Shown: positions 29,823 to 38,111 of the stretch, piece by piece
Layout: each line of letters begins with the position of its first letter
Numbering within the stretch: position 1 is the first letter of the stretch
Assembly: GCF_900188165.1 (NCBI RefSeq)
Contig: NZ_FZOS01000022.1
Span: 1 to 59,811 of the forward strand
Source of the DNA: Edaphosphingomonas laterariae
GTDB lineage: Bacteria; Pseudomonadota; Alphaproteobacteria; Sphingomonadales; Sphingomonadaceae
Direction: 5' to 3'
DNA: 59,811 bases
The notes under the pieces: generated by a model
Databases searched by the model: none
What the model saw: only the letters and a program-made list of their open reading frames with translations
Told to the model about the DNA's origin: nothing
Translations under genes and position numbers: made by a program

Positions 29823-30776
29823 ATGGACTTGGCGAAGCATGTGGAATCGGGCGACCGGCGCTGCCGGCCGGCGGATATGAGGATCGATTTCGTGCCGGCG
29901 GCGGATGGCTGGCCGCTGCGCCGCTTCGATTGGCCGGCAGCCACGGATGGCCCGCCGCGCGGCAGCCTGCTGTTTCAGGGCGGACGGGGCGATTTCATCG
30001 AGAAATATCTCGAACCGCTCGGCCACTGGCATCGCGCCGGCTGGCAATTGCGCGGGTTCGACTGGCGGGGCCAGGGGGGATCGGGCCGCTTCCTCGCCGA
30101 TCCCGCGATCGGCCATGCCCCGGATTTCGCCCGCTGGGTGGATGATCTCGACGCGATCGTGGCCGATTGGCTGGCCACCACGCCCGGCCCCCATGTGCTT
30201 GTCGGGCATTCGATGGGCGGGCACCTTGTGCTGCGGTTGCTGGCTGAACGCCGGCCGCAGGTGGATGCCGCGATCCTGCTGGCGCCGATGCTGGGTTTTG
30301 CCGCGTCCGGCCTGCCGGCGTGGCTGGCGCGCGGGCTTTCGGCCATCGCCTGCCGGCTGGGCCTCGCCGAACGGGCGGCATGGGGCGGCGGGCGCGATGC
30401 GATGCCCGCGCACCGCCAGCGCAACCTGACGCATAGTGCGGCACGCTATGCGGATGAACTCTGGTGGCGCGCGCAGCATCCCGAACTCGTCGTCGGTGCG
30501 CCAAGCTGGGGCTGGATCCACGCCGCCGCCGAATCGATGGCCGGGCTTGCGCGCCGCGAGGTGCTGGCGACGGTGGAAACGCCCTTGCTGATTCTCGCGA
30601 CGCGGCAGGACAAGCTGGTGGATGCGAAGGCGATCGCGCGCGCGGCCCGGTTTCTGCCCGATGCCCGCTTGCACTGGTTCGATCACGGCGCGCATGAGTT
30701 GCTGCGCGAATCGGACGCGGTTCGGCTGCCCGCGCTCGCCGCGATCGATCGGTTTCTGGAGGAGGTTGCGCGATGA
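29823..30776 (+). CDS. alpha/beta hydrolase, lysophospholipase-like
   Basis: The 317-residue cytoplasmic protein is a serine hydrolase of the monoacylglycerol lipase/lysophospholipase group. The nucleophile elbow is GHSMGG in HVLVGHSMGGHLVLRLL. The oxyanion region is LLFQGGRGDFIEKYLE, the acidic residue is probably in ILATRQDKLVDA, and the His in HWFDHGAHELLRE. The start at 29823 is uncertain; ATG at 29877 is an alternative and neither has a good ribosome binding site. It overlaps the following FAD oxidoreductase by four bases (ATGA), so the two are co-translated, and it is divergent from cpaA. Confidence 0.87.
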   Translation: MDLAKHVESGDRRCRPADMRIDFVPAADGWPLRRFDWPAATDGPPRGSLLFQGGRGDFIEKYLEPLGHWHRAGWQLRGFDWRGQGGSGRFLADPAIGHAPDFARWVDDLDAIVADWLATTPGPHVLVGHSMGGHLVLRLLAERRPQVDAAILLAPMLGFAASGLPAWLARGLSAIACRLGLAERAAWGGGRDAMPAHRQRNLTHSAARYADELWWRAQHPELVVGAPSWGWIHAAAESMAGLARREVLATVETPLLILATRQDKLVDAKAIARAARFLPDARLHWFDHGAHELLRESDAVRLPALAAIDRFLEEVAR

Positions 30777-31867
30777 TCCGCGCCGATATCGCCATCATCG
30801 GCGCCGGCATGGCGGGGGCATCGATCGCCGCCGAAATCGGTGCGGGCGTCGATGTCGTGCTGATCGAGGCGGAAAGCCAGCCGGGCTATCATTCCACCGG
30901 CCGATCCGCCGCCTTCTGGTCGGAAACCTATGGCGGCCCGGCGGTGCAGCCGCTGACCACGGCATCGGGCGCCTATCTGCGCGACGGCAATTTCCTGAAG
31001 GATCGCGGCGCGCTGCACATCGCCGATCAGGATGGCATCGCCGCGCTTGCCGCGATGCAGGCCGAATTCGCCGGCACCGGCGTCGCGCTCGATCCCGTCG
31101 ATCGCGCGGGCCTCGATCGCCTGCTGCCGGGCCTCGCGCCCGAATGGACGCTTGGCCTTGCCGAACCGAGCTGCGCGGATATCGAAGTGGCTGCGCTCCA
31201 TGCAGATTATCTCCGCCGTGCGCGCCAGAATGGCACGACATTGCTGGCCGATGCCGCCGTGACCGGCCTTGCCCGCGAAGGCGCAGGCTGGCGCATCGCC
31301 ACGCGGCAGGGGCCGGTGGTGGCCGATATCATCGTCAATGCCGCCGGGGCGTGGGCGAGCGAGGTGAGCGCGCTGGCAAAGGCGACGCCGATCGCGATCA
31401 CGCCCTATCGCCGCACGATGGTGCAGATCGCGGTCGATCCGGCCGCGCCGGCCGATCTGCCGCTGATCGTCGATGCACTGGGCCGCTTCTACTTCAAGCC
31501 GGAAGCCGGTGGGCGGCTATGGCTTTCGCCGCATGACGAGATTGCCTGCCCACCCTGCGATGCCGCGCCTGAGGAACTGGACATCGCGATCGCGATCGAT
31601 CGGTATGAGCGGCTGGGCGTCGGCCGGATTCTCGCCAAGGATCATGCCTGGGCGGGGCTGCGCAGCTTCGCGCCGGATCGCGCGCCGGTTTATGGCTTCG
31701 ATGAACGCGCGCCGGGCTTCTTCTGGTTTGCCGGGCAGGGCGGCTTCGGCATCCAGACCGCGCCGGCGGCGGCGATGCTGGGCGCGGCGCTGCTGATGGC
31801 CCGCGCGATGCCGGAGGCCGTCCGCGCCGTGGACGCGGATCGTTATGCCCCCGGCCGCTTCGCCTGA
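30773..31867 (+). CDS. FAD-dependent oxidoreductase, DadA/glycine oxidase-like
   Basis: The 364-residue protein has an N-terminal FAD Rossmann motif (IRADIAIIGAGMAGASIAAE, GxGxxG) followed by LIEAESQPGYHSTGRSAAFW, typical of the DAO superfamily. The middle contains VNAAGAWASEV and GRFYFKPEAGG, and the C-terminus has FFWFAGQGGFGIQTAPAAAM, the second dinucleotide-contact region. Relatives deaminate D-amino acids, sarcosine or glycine, or oxidise hydroxy acids. The substrate is not evident. It is translationally coupled to the preceding hydrolase and ends one base before the convergent YegP-like gene. Confidence 0.88.
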   Translation: MIRADIAIIGAGMAGASIAAEIGAGVDVVLIEAESQPGYHSTGRSAAFWSETYGGPAVQPLTTASGAYLRDGNFLKDRGALHIADQDGIAALAAMQAEFAGTGVALDPVDRAGLDRLLPGLAPEWTLGLAEPSCADIEVAALHADYLRRARQNGTTLLADAAVTGLAREGAGWRIATRQGPVVADIIVNAAGAWASEVSALAKATPIAITPYRRTMVQIAVDPAAPADLPLIVDALGRFYFKPEAGGRLWLSPHDEIACPPCDAAPEELDIAIAIDRYERLGVGRILAKDHAWAGLRSFAPDRAPVYGFDERAPGFFWFAGQGGFGIQTAPAAAMLGAALLMARAMPEAVRAVDADRYAPGRFA

Positions 31868-31868
31868 T

Positions 31869-32039
31869 CTATTCCTCGATCACCTCGGCCGAGGCCGACG
31901 CCTTCACATTGTCGATGCATTTGAGCGCGGAGGCCTTGGAGGAATAGCCCTCGCTCGCGGTCGCCAGGATGTTGCCGTTGGCGTGAACCAGCCGCCAGCG
32001 AAATTCGCCGGCCTTGTCCTTGTAGACGGTGAACTTCAT
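31869..32039 (-). CDS. YegP/DUF1508 family protein, 56 residues
   Basis: This minus-strand frame encodes MKFTVYKDKAGEFRWRLVHA, then NGNILATASEGYSSKASALK and CIDNVKASASAEVIEE. The pattern of Tyr-Lys-Asp near the start, a Gly-Glu-(F/W)-RWRL strand, Asn-Gly, a Ser-Glu-Gly-Tyr turn and a final helix (SKASALKCIDNVK) is that of a single YegP repeat. The role of the family is unknown. The start codon at 32039 is preceded by AGAAGGACATTTC, a plausible ribosome binding site. It is convergent with the FAD oxidoreductase and divergent from the epimerase. The short length explains why gene callers may miss it. Confidence 0.85.
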   Translation of the reverse strand: MKFTVYKDKAGEFRWRLVHANGNILATASEGYSSKASALKCIDNVKASASAEVIEE

Positions 32040-32135
32040 GAAATGTCCTTCTGAAGTTGTTACGGCGGTGCCAGCCTAGCCGGGTTGCCGGCATGTGCCA
32101 ACGGCCGGAGCAGCCTTTTGGGATGACCGATGGTT

Positions 32136-32166
32136 CCATCCCTGCAAGGCAGCCGGGCAGGGATGG
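32136..32166. promoter_or_regulatory. inverted repeat upstream of the epimerase gene
   Basis: A 10-bp perfect inverted repeat (CCATCCCTGC / GCAGGGATGG) spaced by 11 bases ends 10 bases before the epimerase start codon and overlaps its GGATGGAG ribosome-binding region. It could be a regulator site or a leader hairpin limiting translation. No T-tract follows. Confidence 0.4.
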
Positions 32167-32176
32167 AGTGGTGTGA

Positions 32177-33175
32177 ATGACGGTTCTGGTGACGGGTGCG
32201 GCGGGCTTTATCGGTTTCCATGTCGCCCATCGCCTGCTGGCGCGCGGTCAGTCCGTTCTCGGCATCGACAATCTGAACGACTATTACAGCGTCGCCCTGA
32301 AGCGCGATCGCATCGCCGATCTTCAGGCCCGCCATGGCGATGCCTTCCGCTTCGCCGAGGTCGATTTCGCCGATCATGGCGCGCTGGCGGATGCGTTGCG
32401 CGGCGTGACGATCGAAAGCATCGTCCATCTCGGCGCCCAGCCCGGCGTGCGTTATTCGATCGAAAATCCGCGTGCTTATGCGCAGTCCAATCTCGTCGGG
32501 CACCTCAACATGCTGGAAGTCGCCCGCGAACGCGGCGGGCTTCCCGTCGTCTATGCGTCCTCCTCGTCGGTCTATGGCGGCAATGACAGCCTGCCTTTCC
32601 GCGTCGAAGATCGCGTCGATCATCCGATCTCGCTCTATGCCGCCACCAAGAAGGCGGATGAGCTGATGAGCGAGACCTATGCCCATCTCTATCGCGTGCC
32701 GTTGACGGGCCTGCGCTTCTTCACGGTCTATGGCCCATGGGGGCGGCCGGATATGGCGGTGTGGCTGTTCACCGCCGCGATCCTCGAAGGGCGGCCGATC
32801 AGCGTGTTCAACGGCGGCGATATGCGCCGCGATTTCACCTATATCGACGATATCGTCAGCGGCGTGGTCGCCTCGCTCGATCAGCCGCCGGCCGACGACG
32901 GCACCGAAAAGGCCGGTGGCAGCCATGCGCCGCACCGTCTCTACAATATCGGCAACCATCGCGCGGAGGAGCTGGGCCACCTGATCGATGTGATCGAGCA
33001 GGCATGCGGCCGGCGGGCGATCCGCGACTATCAGCCGATGCAGCCCGGCGACGTCAAGGAAACCTACGCCGACATCTCGGCCATCCAGCGCGATCTGGGC
33101 TTTGCGCCGAACATCGGGATCGATCTTGGCGTGCCGCGCTTCGTCGACTGGTATCGTGCCTATCGCTCTGTCTGA
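32177..33175 (+). CDS. NAD-dependent epimerase, UDP-glucuronate 4-epimerase-like
   Basis: The 332-residue extended SDR has the Rossmann motif TGAAGFIGFHVAHRLL, then GIDNLNDYYSVALKRDRI, which is characteristic of UDP-glucuronate 4-epimerases. It also has HLGAQPGVRYSIENP, the catalytic region YASSSSVYGGNDSLPF with the SLYAATKKADELM Tyr-X3-Lys, FFTVYGPWGRPDMA and FNGGDMRRDFTYIDDIV. The product UDP-galacturonate feeds capsule, exopolysaccharide or LPS synthesis. It is a single gene here, with no glycosyltransferases beside it. Substrate assignment rests on overall resemblance, and related UDP-sugar epimerases are possible. Confidence 0.9.
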   Translation: MTVLVTGAAGFIGFHVAHRLLARGQSVLGIDNLNDYYSVALKRDRIADLQARHGDAFRFAEVDFADHGALADALRGVTIESIVHLGAQPGVRYSIENPRAYAQSNLVGHLNMLEVARERGGLPVVYASSSSVYGGNDSLPFRVEDRVDHPISLYAATKKADELMSETYAHLYRVPLTGLRFFTVYGPWGRPDMAVWLFTAAILEGRPISVFNGGDMRRDFTYIDDIVSGVVASLDQPPADDGTEKAGGSHAPHRLYNIGNHRAEELGHLIDVIEQACGRRAIRDYQPMQPGDVKETYADISAIQRDLGFAPNIGIDLGVPRFVDWYRAYRSV

Positions 33176-33281
33176 TTTGGGACATGCAGGCATTGGCGAT
33201 CGGGCCATGCCGCGCCAAGCCCCTTGTCTTGGGCAACGGGCGGCGGAACAAGGGCGCCAACCAAGGAAGGATGCCTTTGCC

Positions 33282-33725
33282 ATGACCGACGTCGCCGCCG
33301 ATCGCGCCGCCATTCGCGCGCTTGTCGAAGATTATACCATTGCCGGCGATGCCGGCGATGCGGCGCGCTTCGCGGCGCTGTTCACCGACGATGCTTTCAT
33401 CGTGACGCCGTTCAACCGGATGGAGGGCATCGAAAGCATCCGCACCATCCCCGGCATGCTGGGCCAGATGTTCGCCCGCACGCTGCATCAGGTGATCGCG
33501 CAGGACGTGACCGTCGATGGCGATCAGGCCCGTGGCGAAACCAAGAGCTATGCCAACCATATCAGCGTTGCCGAGGATGGCACCGCCACCAACGACATGT
33601 GGTCGATCCGTTATCAGGACGAGTTCCGGCGTGAAGCCGGCGTGTGGAAGATCGCGTCGCGCACGCTGCTGATCGACTGGACCGAACTCAAGACCGTCAA
33701 GCCGGGCAACGGCATTACCGGCTGA
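33282..33725 (+). CDS. SnoaL-like / nuclear transport factor 2 family protein
   Basis: The 147-residue protein has an NTF2-like fold pattern: RAAIRALVEDYTIAGDAGDAARFAALFTDDAFI as the N-terminal helices and first strand, then GIESIRTI, TLHQVIAQDVTVDGDQARGE and WSIRYQDEFRREAGVWKIAS. Such proteins are ring-modifying isomerases, dehydratases or accessory domains in aromatic, polyketide and steroid metabolism. The ATG at 33282 follows an AAGGAAGG sequence. It leads a plus-strand run of redox genes, though the 207-base gap to the next gene leaves co-transcription uncertain. Confidence 0.85.
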   Translation: MTDVAADRAAIRALVEDYTIAGDAGDAARFAALFTDDAFIVTPFNRMEGIESIRTIPGMLGQMFARTLHQVIAQDVTVDGDQARGETKSYANHISVAEDGTATNDMWSIRYQDEFRREAGVWKIASRTLLIDWTELKTVKPGNGITG

Positions 33726-33932
33726 GCGCGATTGCCGCATCGCCGGGGCACCCGGCGGTGCGGATTTCGCCCACATCGGCGGGGCTGCATCATCCACTGA
33801 TCGGGCCATCGCTTTTCGCGGTCCCGAGTCTGGACTTTTCCGCATGATGGCGCTCCTCTAGACCCTGTGCGACGTAACCGGCGATATTCCGGCACAAGGA
33901 ATACGCATGTCGCTTGATCTGGGAGAGAGCGG

Positions 33933-34694
33933 ATGGGCAGTCTCGAAGGGCGTGTGGCGATCGTCACGGGTGCGGGCCAGGGTGTCGGCCAGGGCATCGC
34001 GCTGGAACTGGCGCGCGAAGGCGCCGCCGTCGCGGTGACCGGGCGGACCGAAGCTAAGCTGCATGATACGGTCGCCAAAATCACCGAAGCCGGCGGCAAG
34101 GCGCTGCCGATCCAGGGTGACGTGAAGAATCCGGCCGATATCAGGCGGATCGTGGAAACGGTCGCGCGCGATCTCGGCCGCGTCGACATCCTCGTCAACA
34201 ATGCGCAGGAGGTGTTCCTCGGCCCGCTGCTCGACCAGAGCGACGAAGGGTTCGAGGCTGGCTTCCAGTCCGGTCCGCTCGCCACCTTCCGTTTCATGAA
34301 GGCGGCTTACCCCCATCTCAAGGCATCGGGCCGGGGCGCCATCGTCAATCTCGCCACGTCGGCGGCGGTGCGCTGGGATATGTCGAGCTATGGCACCTAT
34401 GCCGCGGTCAAGCAGGCGATCCGCTCGCTCACCCGCGCGGCGGCGGCCGAATGGGGGCCGGACAATATCCGCGTCAATGCGGTCGCCCCCTTCGCCCTGT
34501 CGCCCGCGCTGGAAGGCTGGGAACGCGACCGGCCGGAAGAAGCGGCGGCGTTCAAGAAGACGGTACCGCTGGGCCGGATCGGCGATTGCGCGGCGGATAT
34601 CGGCCGCGCGGTGGTGTTCCTGTGCAGCGACGATGCCCGCTACGTCACCGGCATGACGATGCCGCTCGACGGTGGCCAGGCCAATTTCAACTGA
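33933..34694 (+). CDS. SDR family oxidoreductase (canonical)
   Basis: The 253-residue classical short-chain dehydrogenase has the cofactor motif VTGAGQGVGQG, the stabilising NNAQE (NNAG variant), the catalytic Ser region LATSAAVRWDMSSY and YAAVK (Tyr-X3-Lys). The C-terminus is CSDDARYVTGMTMPLDGGQA, typical of the fold. GRTEAK after beta-2 suggests NADP(H) use. A GGGAGAG ribosome binding site precedes the start. It begins a tight set of five oxidoreductase genes. The substrate is not known. Confidence 0.93.
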   Translation: MGSLEGRVAIVTGAGQGVGQGIALELAREGAAVAVTGRTEAKLHDTVAKITEAGGKALPIQGDVKNPADIRRIVETVARDLGRVDILVNNAQEVFLGPLLDQSDEGFEAGFQSGPLATFRFMKAAYPHLKASGRGAIVNLATSAAVRWDMSSYGTYAAVKQAIRSLTRAAAAEWGPDNIRVNAVAPFALSPALEGWERDRPEEAAAFKKTVPLGRIGDCAADIGRAVVFLCSDDARYVTGMTMPLDGGQANFN

Positions 34695-34718
34695 CCGGCA
34701 GGCGCGGGAGGACAGCAA

Positions 34719-35615
34719 ATGAAGTTCTGGCTGGTGCTGATGGGCGTGGCCGAGGTCGACCAACTGGTCGCGCTGTCGCAACATGCCGAGGAATGCGGTT
34801 TTCACGGTGTCACCGTGGCCGATCACCTTGTCATGCCCACCGAATTCTCGACCAAATATCCCTATTCGCAGGATGGCGAATGGTTCTGGCCGATCGAAAC
34901 CCCGTGGCCTGATCCCTGGGTCACGCTGGGGGTGATCGGCGCGCAGACCAAGCGGATCAAGCTGGCGACCAACATCTATCTGGCGGCGTTGCGCGATCCC
35001 TTCACGGCGGCGCGCGCCATTGCCGCCGTCGATGCCTTCGCACCCGGCCGCGCCGTGTGTGGCGTTTCCGCCGGCTGGCTCAAGGAAGAATATGACGCGG
35101 TCGGCGTCGATTTCACCACGCGCGGCCGCAAGCTCGACGAGATGATCGCCGTCATGCGCAAGCTGTGGACGGGCGAAATCGTCAGCCATGAAGGCGAATT
35201 CTTCAACTTCAACAAGATTTTGACGAAGCCTTCGCCGGCGGAATCGATCCCCGTTCTGTGCGGCGGATCGGCGCTTCCGGCGCTGCGCCGCGCGGCGCGC
35301 AACGATGGCTGGCTGGGGCTGCCGCTCGATCTGGCGGGCAATCTCGCGATCGTGAACCAGCTGCTCGGCCTGCGCGAGGAACAGGGCAAGTCGCGCGACG
35401 GCTTCACCCCCATCCTGTCGCTGGCCGAACCGCTGACCGCCGACGCGATCGCCCGGCTGGACGAGGTGGGTGGCCATTTGTCCGCCATGCCCTGGCTGCC
35501 GAGCCCGTGGGATGTGGAGCGGTTTACCGACGACGGCGCGGATTTCCGCCAGCTTCAGGTCAAGAAAGACGCGATCAGCCGTTACGCCGATCGCATCATT
35601 GCCAAGCATATTTAG
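34719..35615 (+). CDS. LLM class flavin- or F420-dependent oxidoreductase
   Basis: The 298-residue protein belongs to the bacterial luciferase-like TIM-barrel family. It has LVALSQHAEECGFHGVTVADHLVMP at the N-terminus, LATNIYLAALRDPFTAARAI, and CGVSAGWLKEEYDAVGVDF, the last being a family signature. These enzymes use FMNH2 or F420H2 for monooxygenation or reduction. Within the family, F420 and FMN types cannot be told apart by eye. It lies 24 bases after the SDR gene and eight bases before the second SDR, so the cluster is an operon. Confidence 0.9.
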   Translation: MKFWLVLMGVAEVDQLVALSQHAEECGFHGVTVADHLVMPTEFSTKYPYSQDGEWFWPIETPWPDPWVTLGVIGAQTKRIKLATNIYLAALRDPFTAARAIAAVDAFAPGRAVCGVSAGWLKEEYDAVGVDFTTRGRKLDEMIAVMRKLWTGEIVSHEGEFFNFNKILTKPSPAESIPVLCGGSALPALRRAARNDGWLGLPLDLAGNLAIVNQLLGLREEQGKSRDGFTPILSLAEPLTADAIARLDEVGGHLSAMPWLPSPWDVERFTDDGADFRQLQVKKDAISRYADRIIAKHI

Positions 35616-35623
35616 GAGACGGA

Positions 35624-36397
35624 ATGATGAGCAAGGATTTCCCCGAAGGCGCGGTGATGGTGTTCGGCGGCAGCGGCGGCATCGGCCAGGGCGTCGCGAT
35701 CGAATTCGCCAAGTCGGGCACGGCGGTCGCGATCTGCTACCGTTCCAAGCAGGATGTGGCCGAAAAGACCGCCGAGACAATCCGTGGCTATGGCGTGAAG
35801 GCGTCGATCCATCAGGTCGACGTGCGCGACAAGGCGCAGGTGGAGGCCGCCGTTGCCGCCGCCGCCAAGGAACATGGCCGCGTCCACTCGATGGTGTGGG
35901 GCGCCGGCCCGCTCGTGCCGCAGATCCACATCGCGGAATGGACGCAGGACCATTATCGCAACGCCATCGACGTCGAGGTGTTCGGTTTCTTCACCGCATC
36001 GCAGGTGCTGATCGAACATTTCCGCGCCAATGGCGGCGGCTCCTTCGTCCATCTCGGTTCGGCGGGGCATGATTGGTGGCCGGCGATGGACGGGCTTTCG
36101 GTGGCGCCCAAGGCAGCCAATGAGGCGCTGATCAAGGGCATCGCCAAGGAAGAGGGCAAGTTCGAGATCCGCGCCAATTCGGTGCTGGTCGGCGTGATCG
36201 ACGCCGGCATGTTCCACGAACTGACCAAGCAGGGCGTGTTCGACGAGGCATGGGTGAAGGAAACCCACAAACTGCTGGCGCTGAAGCGCTGGGGCCAGCC
36301 GGAGGATATCGGCCAGGCGGCGGTGTTCTTCGCCTCGAACCGGGCGAAATATGTGACCGGGCAGACCATCTCCGTCTCGGGCGGCTTCGGGGTCTGA
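35624..36397 (+). CDS. SDR family protein with altered catalytic Tyr
   Basis: The 257-residue protein has the cofactor motif VFGGSGGIGQGVAIEF, WGAGPLVPQIH in the NNAG region, HLGSAGHDWW as the Ser region, and the C-terminal FFASNRAKYVTGQTISVSGG. At the Tyr-X3-Lys position it reads SVAPK, so the catalytic Tyr is replaced by Ser. It may be inactive, or may use another residue, as in divergent enoyl-ACP reductase-like SDRs. The ATG at 35624 follows AGGAG with five bases spacing; a second ATG follows immediately. A longer open frame to 35258 overlaps the LLM gene and is not used. Confidence 0.9.
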   Translation: MMSKDFPEGAVMVFGGSGGIGQGVAIEFAKSGTAVAICYRSKQDVAEKTAETIRGYGVKASIHQVDVRDKAQVEAAVAAAAKEHGRVHSMVWGAGPLVPQIHIAEWTQDHYRNAIDVEVFGFFTASQVLIEHFRANGGGSFVHLGSAGHDWWPAMDGLSVAPKAANEALIKGIAKEEGKFEIRANSVLVGVIDAGMFHELTKQGVFDEAWVKETHKLLALKRWGQPEDIGQAAVFFASNRAKYVTGQTISVSGGFGV

Positions 36398-36401
36398 TCG
36401 C

Positions 36402-38111
36402 GTGGGCGTGGCGGCGAAGGCACAGGAAGTCGGTCTCGATGTCGAGGATCCGCTGATCCTCGACGACGTGGCGGCCCACATGTGGGACGAGGAGGCCGAT
36501 CTGGTCGTCGCCGGCCTTGGCGGCGCGGGCGTTGCCGCGGCGGTGGAGGCGCTGGAACGCGGCGTCTCCGTCATCGCCGTCGATCGCTATGAAGGCGGCG
36601 GTTCGACCGCCGCCAATGGCGGCATCTTCTATGCCGGCGGCGGCACCGTCATCCAGAAGGAAGCGGGCGAGGACGACACGCCGGAGGAGATGTACAAATA
36701 TCTCAAGATGGAAGCCGGCGATGTCGTCGCCGATTCCACCTTGCGCAAGTTCGTCGATGAAAGCGTGTCGACGGTGGACTGGATTCTCCACCATGGCGGC
36801 AAGCTGAAAGGCACGGTGTGGAAGAAGAAGGCGAGCTATCCGCCGCTCGATCGCTTCCTCTACCACCCCGATAATTCGCTGGTCGCCCGCTACAAGAAGG
36901 TCGCCAAGCCCGCCGCGCGCGGCCACCGCGCCCATATCGCCAATGGCAAGAAGGCCTGGGGCGTCGGCATCGGCATCTACAACCCGCTGCGCGATTCCGC
37001 GCTGAAGCTCGGCCTCAAATTCCGGCCGCTGACCGAGGCGCGCCAGCTCGCCATCGACGCCAATGGCCGCGTCGTCGGGCTGAAGGTGCTGACGATTCCG
37101 CCGGGATCGAAGGACGCCACGGCGTTCACCAACCATATCCGCCGCGCCAATTTCTTCCTGGCGATGCTGCCGCCGTCGCTGCCCTTTGCTGCGATCACCA
37201 TCGGCATCGGCAACCATTATCTGAAGAAGGCGATGCGGATCGAGGCGCATGGCCGCGAAACCCGCTGGATCCGCGCCAAGGAAGGCGTGCTGCTGTCGAC
37301 CGGCGGGTTCATCATGAACCCCAGGATGGTCCAGCATTATGCCCCGGCCTATGCGGCCGGCATGCCCAACGGCACTCTGGGCGATCAGGGTTCGGGCATC
37401 ATCATGGGCATGACGGCGGGCGGATCGACCGCGTTGATGGGCAAGGTTTCGGCCTGGCGCTTCATCAATCCGCCCAAGGCGTGGTCCGACGCGATCGTCG
37501 TCAACGCCAAGGGCGAACGCTTCGTCGATGAAACCGTCTATGGCGCCACCATGGGCGAACATATCGTCGATCATCATGGCGGGTCGGGCTGGCTGATCTA
37601 CGACGCCAATCTGCGCAAGCAGGCGTTCAGCCAGGCGTTCGATCCGGTGCTGGTCCCCTTCCAGCGCGATGTGACGCTGCTCAACCTGCTGTTCAACTAC
37701 AAGAAGGCGCCGACGCTGGATGCGCTGGCCGACAAGATCGGGCTCGACCGCGCGACGATCGCGGCCACCGTTGCGGCCTATAACCGCGCGGCGCGCGGCG
37801 AGGAGGCCGATCGCTTCGAAAAGGAGCCGCCCGACATGCAGGTGATCGAGCAGGGGCCTTATTATGCGATGGACATTTCGATCGCGAGCAAGTTCCTGCC
37901 GTTGCCGGTGATCACCTTTGGCGGCTTGCGCGTCGAGGAGAATACGGGCCAGGTGCTGGATGGCGGCGGCAAGCCGATTCCCGGCCTCTACGCCGCCGGC
38001 CGCACCGCCGTCGGCATCGCATCGCAGACCTATGTCTCGGGCCTGTCTTATGCCGACTGCGTTTTTTCCGGCCGCCGCGCGGCGCGCCATATAGCCAAGG
38101 CGAATGTGTGA
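36402..38111 (+). CDS. FAD-binding oxidoreductase, KstD/fumarate reductase-like
   Basis: The 569-residue flavoprotein starts at GTG 36402. It has the dinucleotide motif DLVVAGLGGAGVAAAVEALE followed by GGGSTAANGGIFYAGGGT, as in 3-ketosteroid dehydrogenases and fumarate reductase-like enzymes. Later blocks include LLSTGGFIMNP, NAKGERFVDETVYGATM, LYAAGRTAVGIASQTYVSGL and SYADCVFSGRRAARHI, which close the FAD site. Such enzymes introduce or reduce an alpha,beta double bond on a ring ketone or carboxylate. It overlaps the next LLM gene by one base. The steroid-like or terpenoid-like substrate class is only a family-level guess. Confidence 0.9.
   Translation: MGVAAKAQEVGLDVEDPLILDDVAAHMWDEEADLVVAGLGGAGVAAAVEALERGVSVIAVDRYEGGGSTAANGGIFYAGGGTVIQKEAGEDDTPEEMYKYLKMEAGDVVADSTLRKFVDESVSTVDWILHHGGKLKGTVWKKKASYPPLDRFLYHPDNSLVARYKKVAKPAARGHRAHIANGKKAWGVGIGIYNPLRDSALKLGLKFRPLTEARQLAIDANGRVVGLKVLTIPPGSKDATAFTNHIRRANFFLAMLPPSLPFAAITIGIGNHYLKKAMRIEAHGRETRWIRAKEGVLLSTGGFIMNPRMVQHYAPAYAAGMPNGTLGDQGSGIIMGMTAGGSTALMGKVSAWRFINPPKAWSDAIVVNAKGERFVDETVYGATMGEHIVDHHGGSGWLIYDANLRKQAFSQAFDPVLVPFQRDVTLLNLLFNYKKAPTLDALADKIGLDRATIAATVAAYNRAARGEEADRFEKEPPDMQVIEQGPYYAMDISIASKFLPLPVITFGGLRVEENTGQVLDGGGKPIPGLYAAGRTAVGIASQTYVSGLSYADCVFSGRRAARHIAKANV

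Noticed and set aside
35258-36397. A longer start for the second SDR
   Set aside because: The extension overlaps the LLM gene by 358 bases in another frame, and the AGGAG-ATG at 35624 is a clear start.
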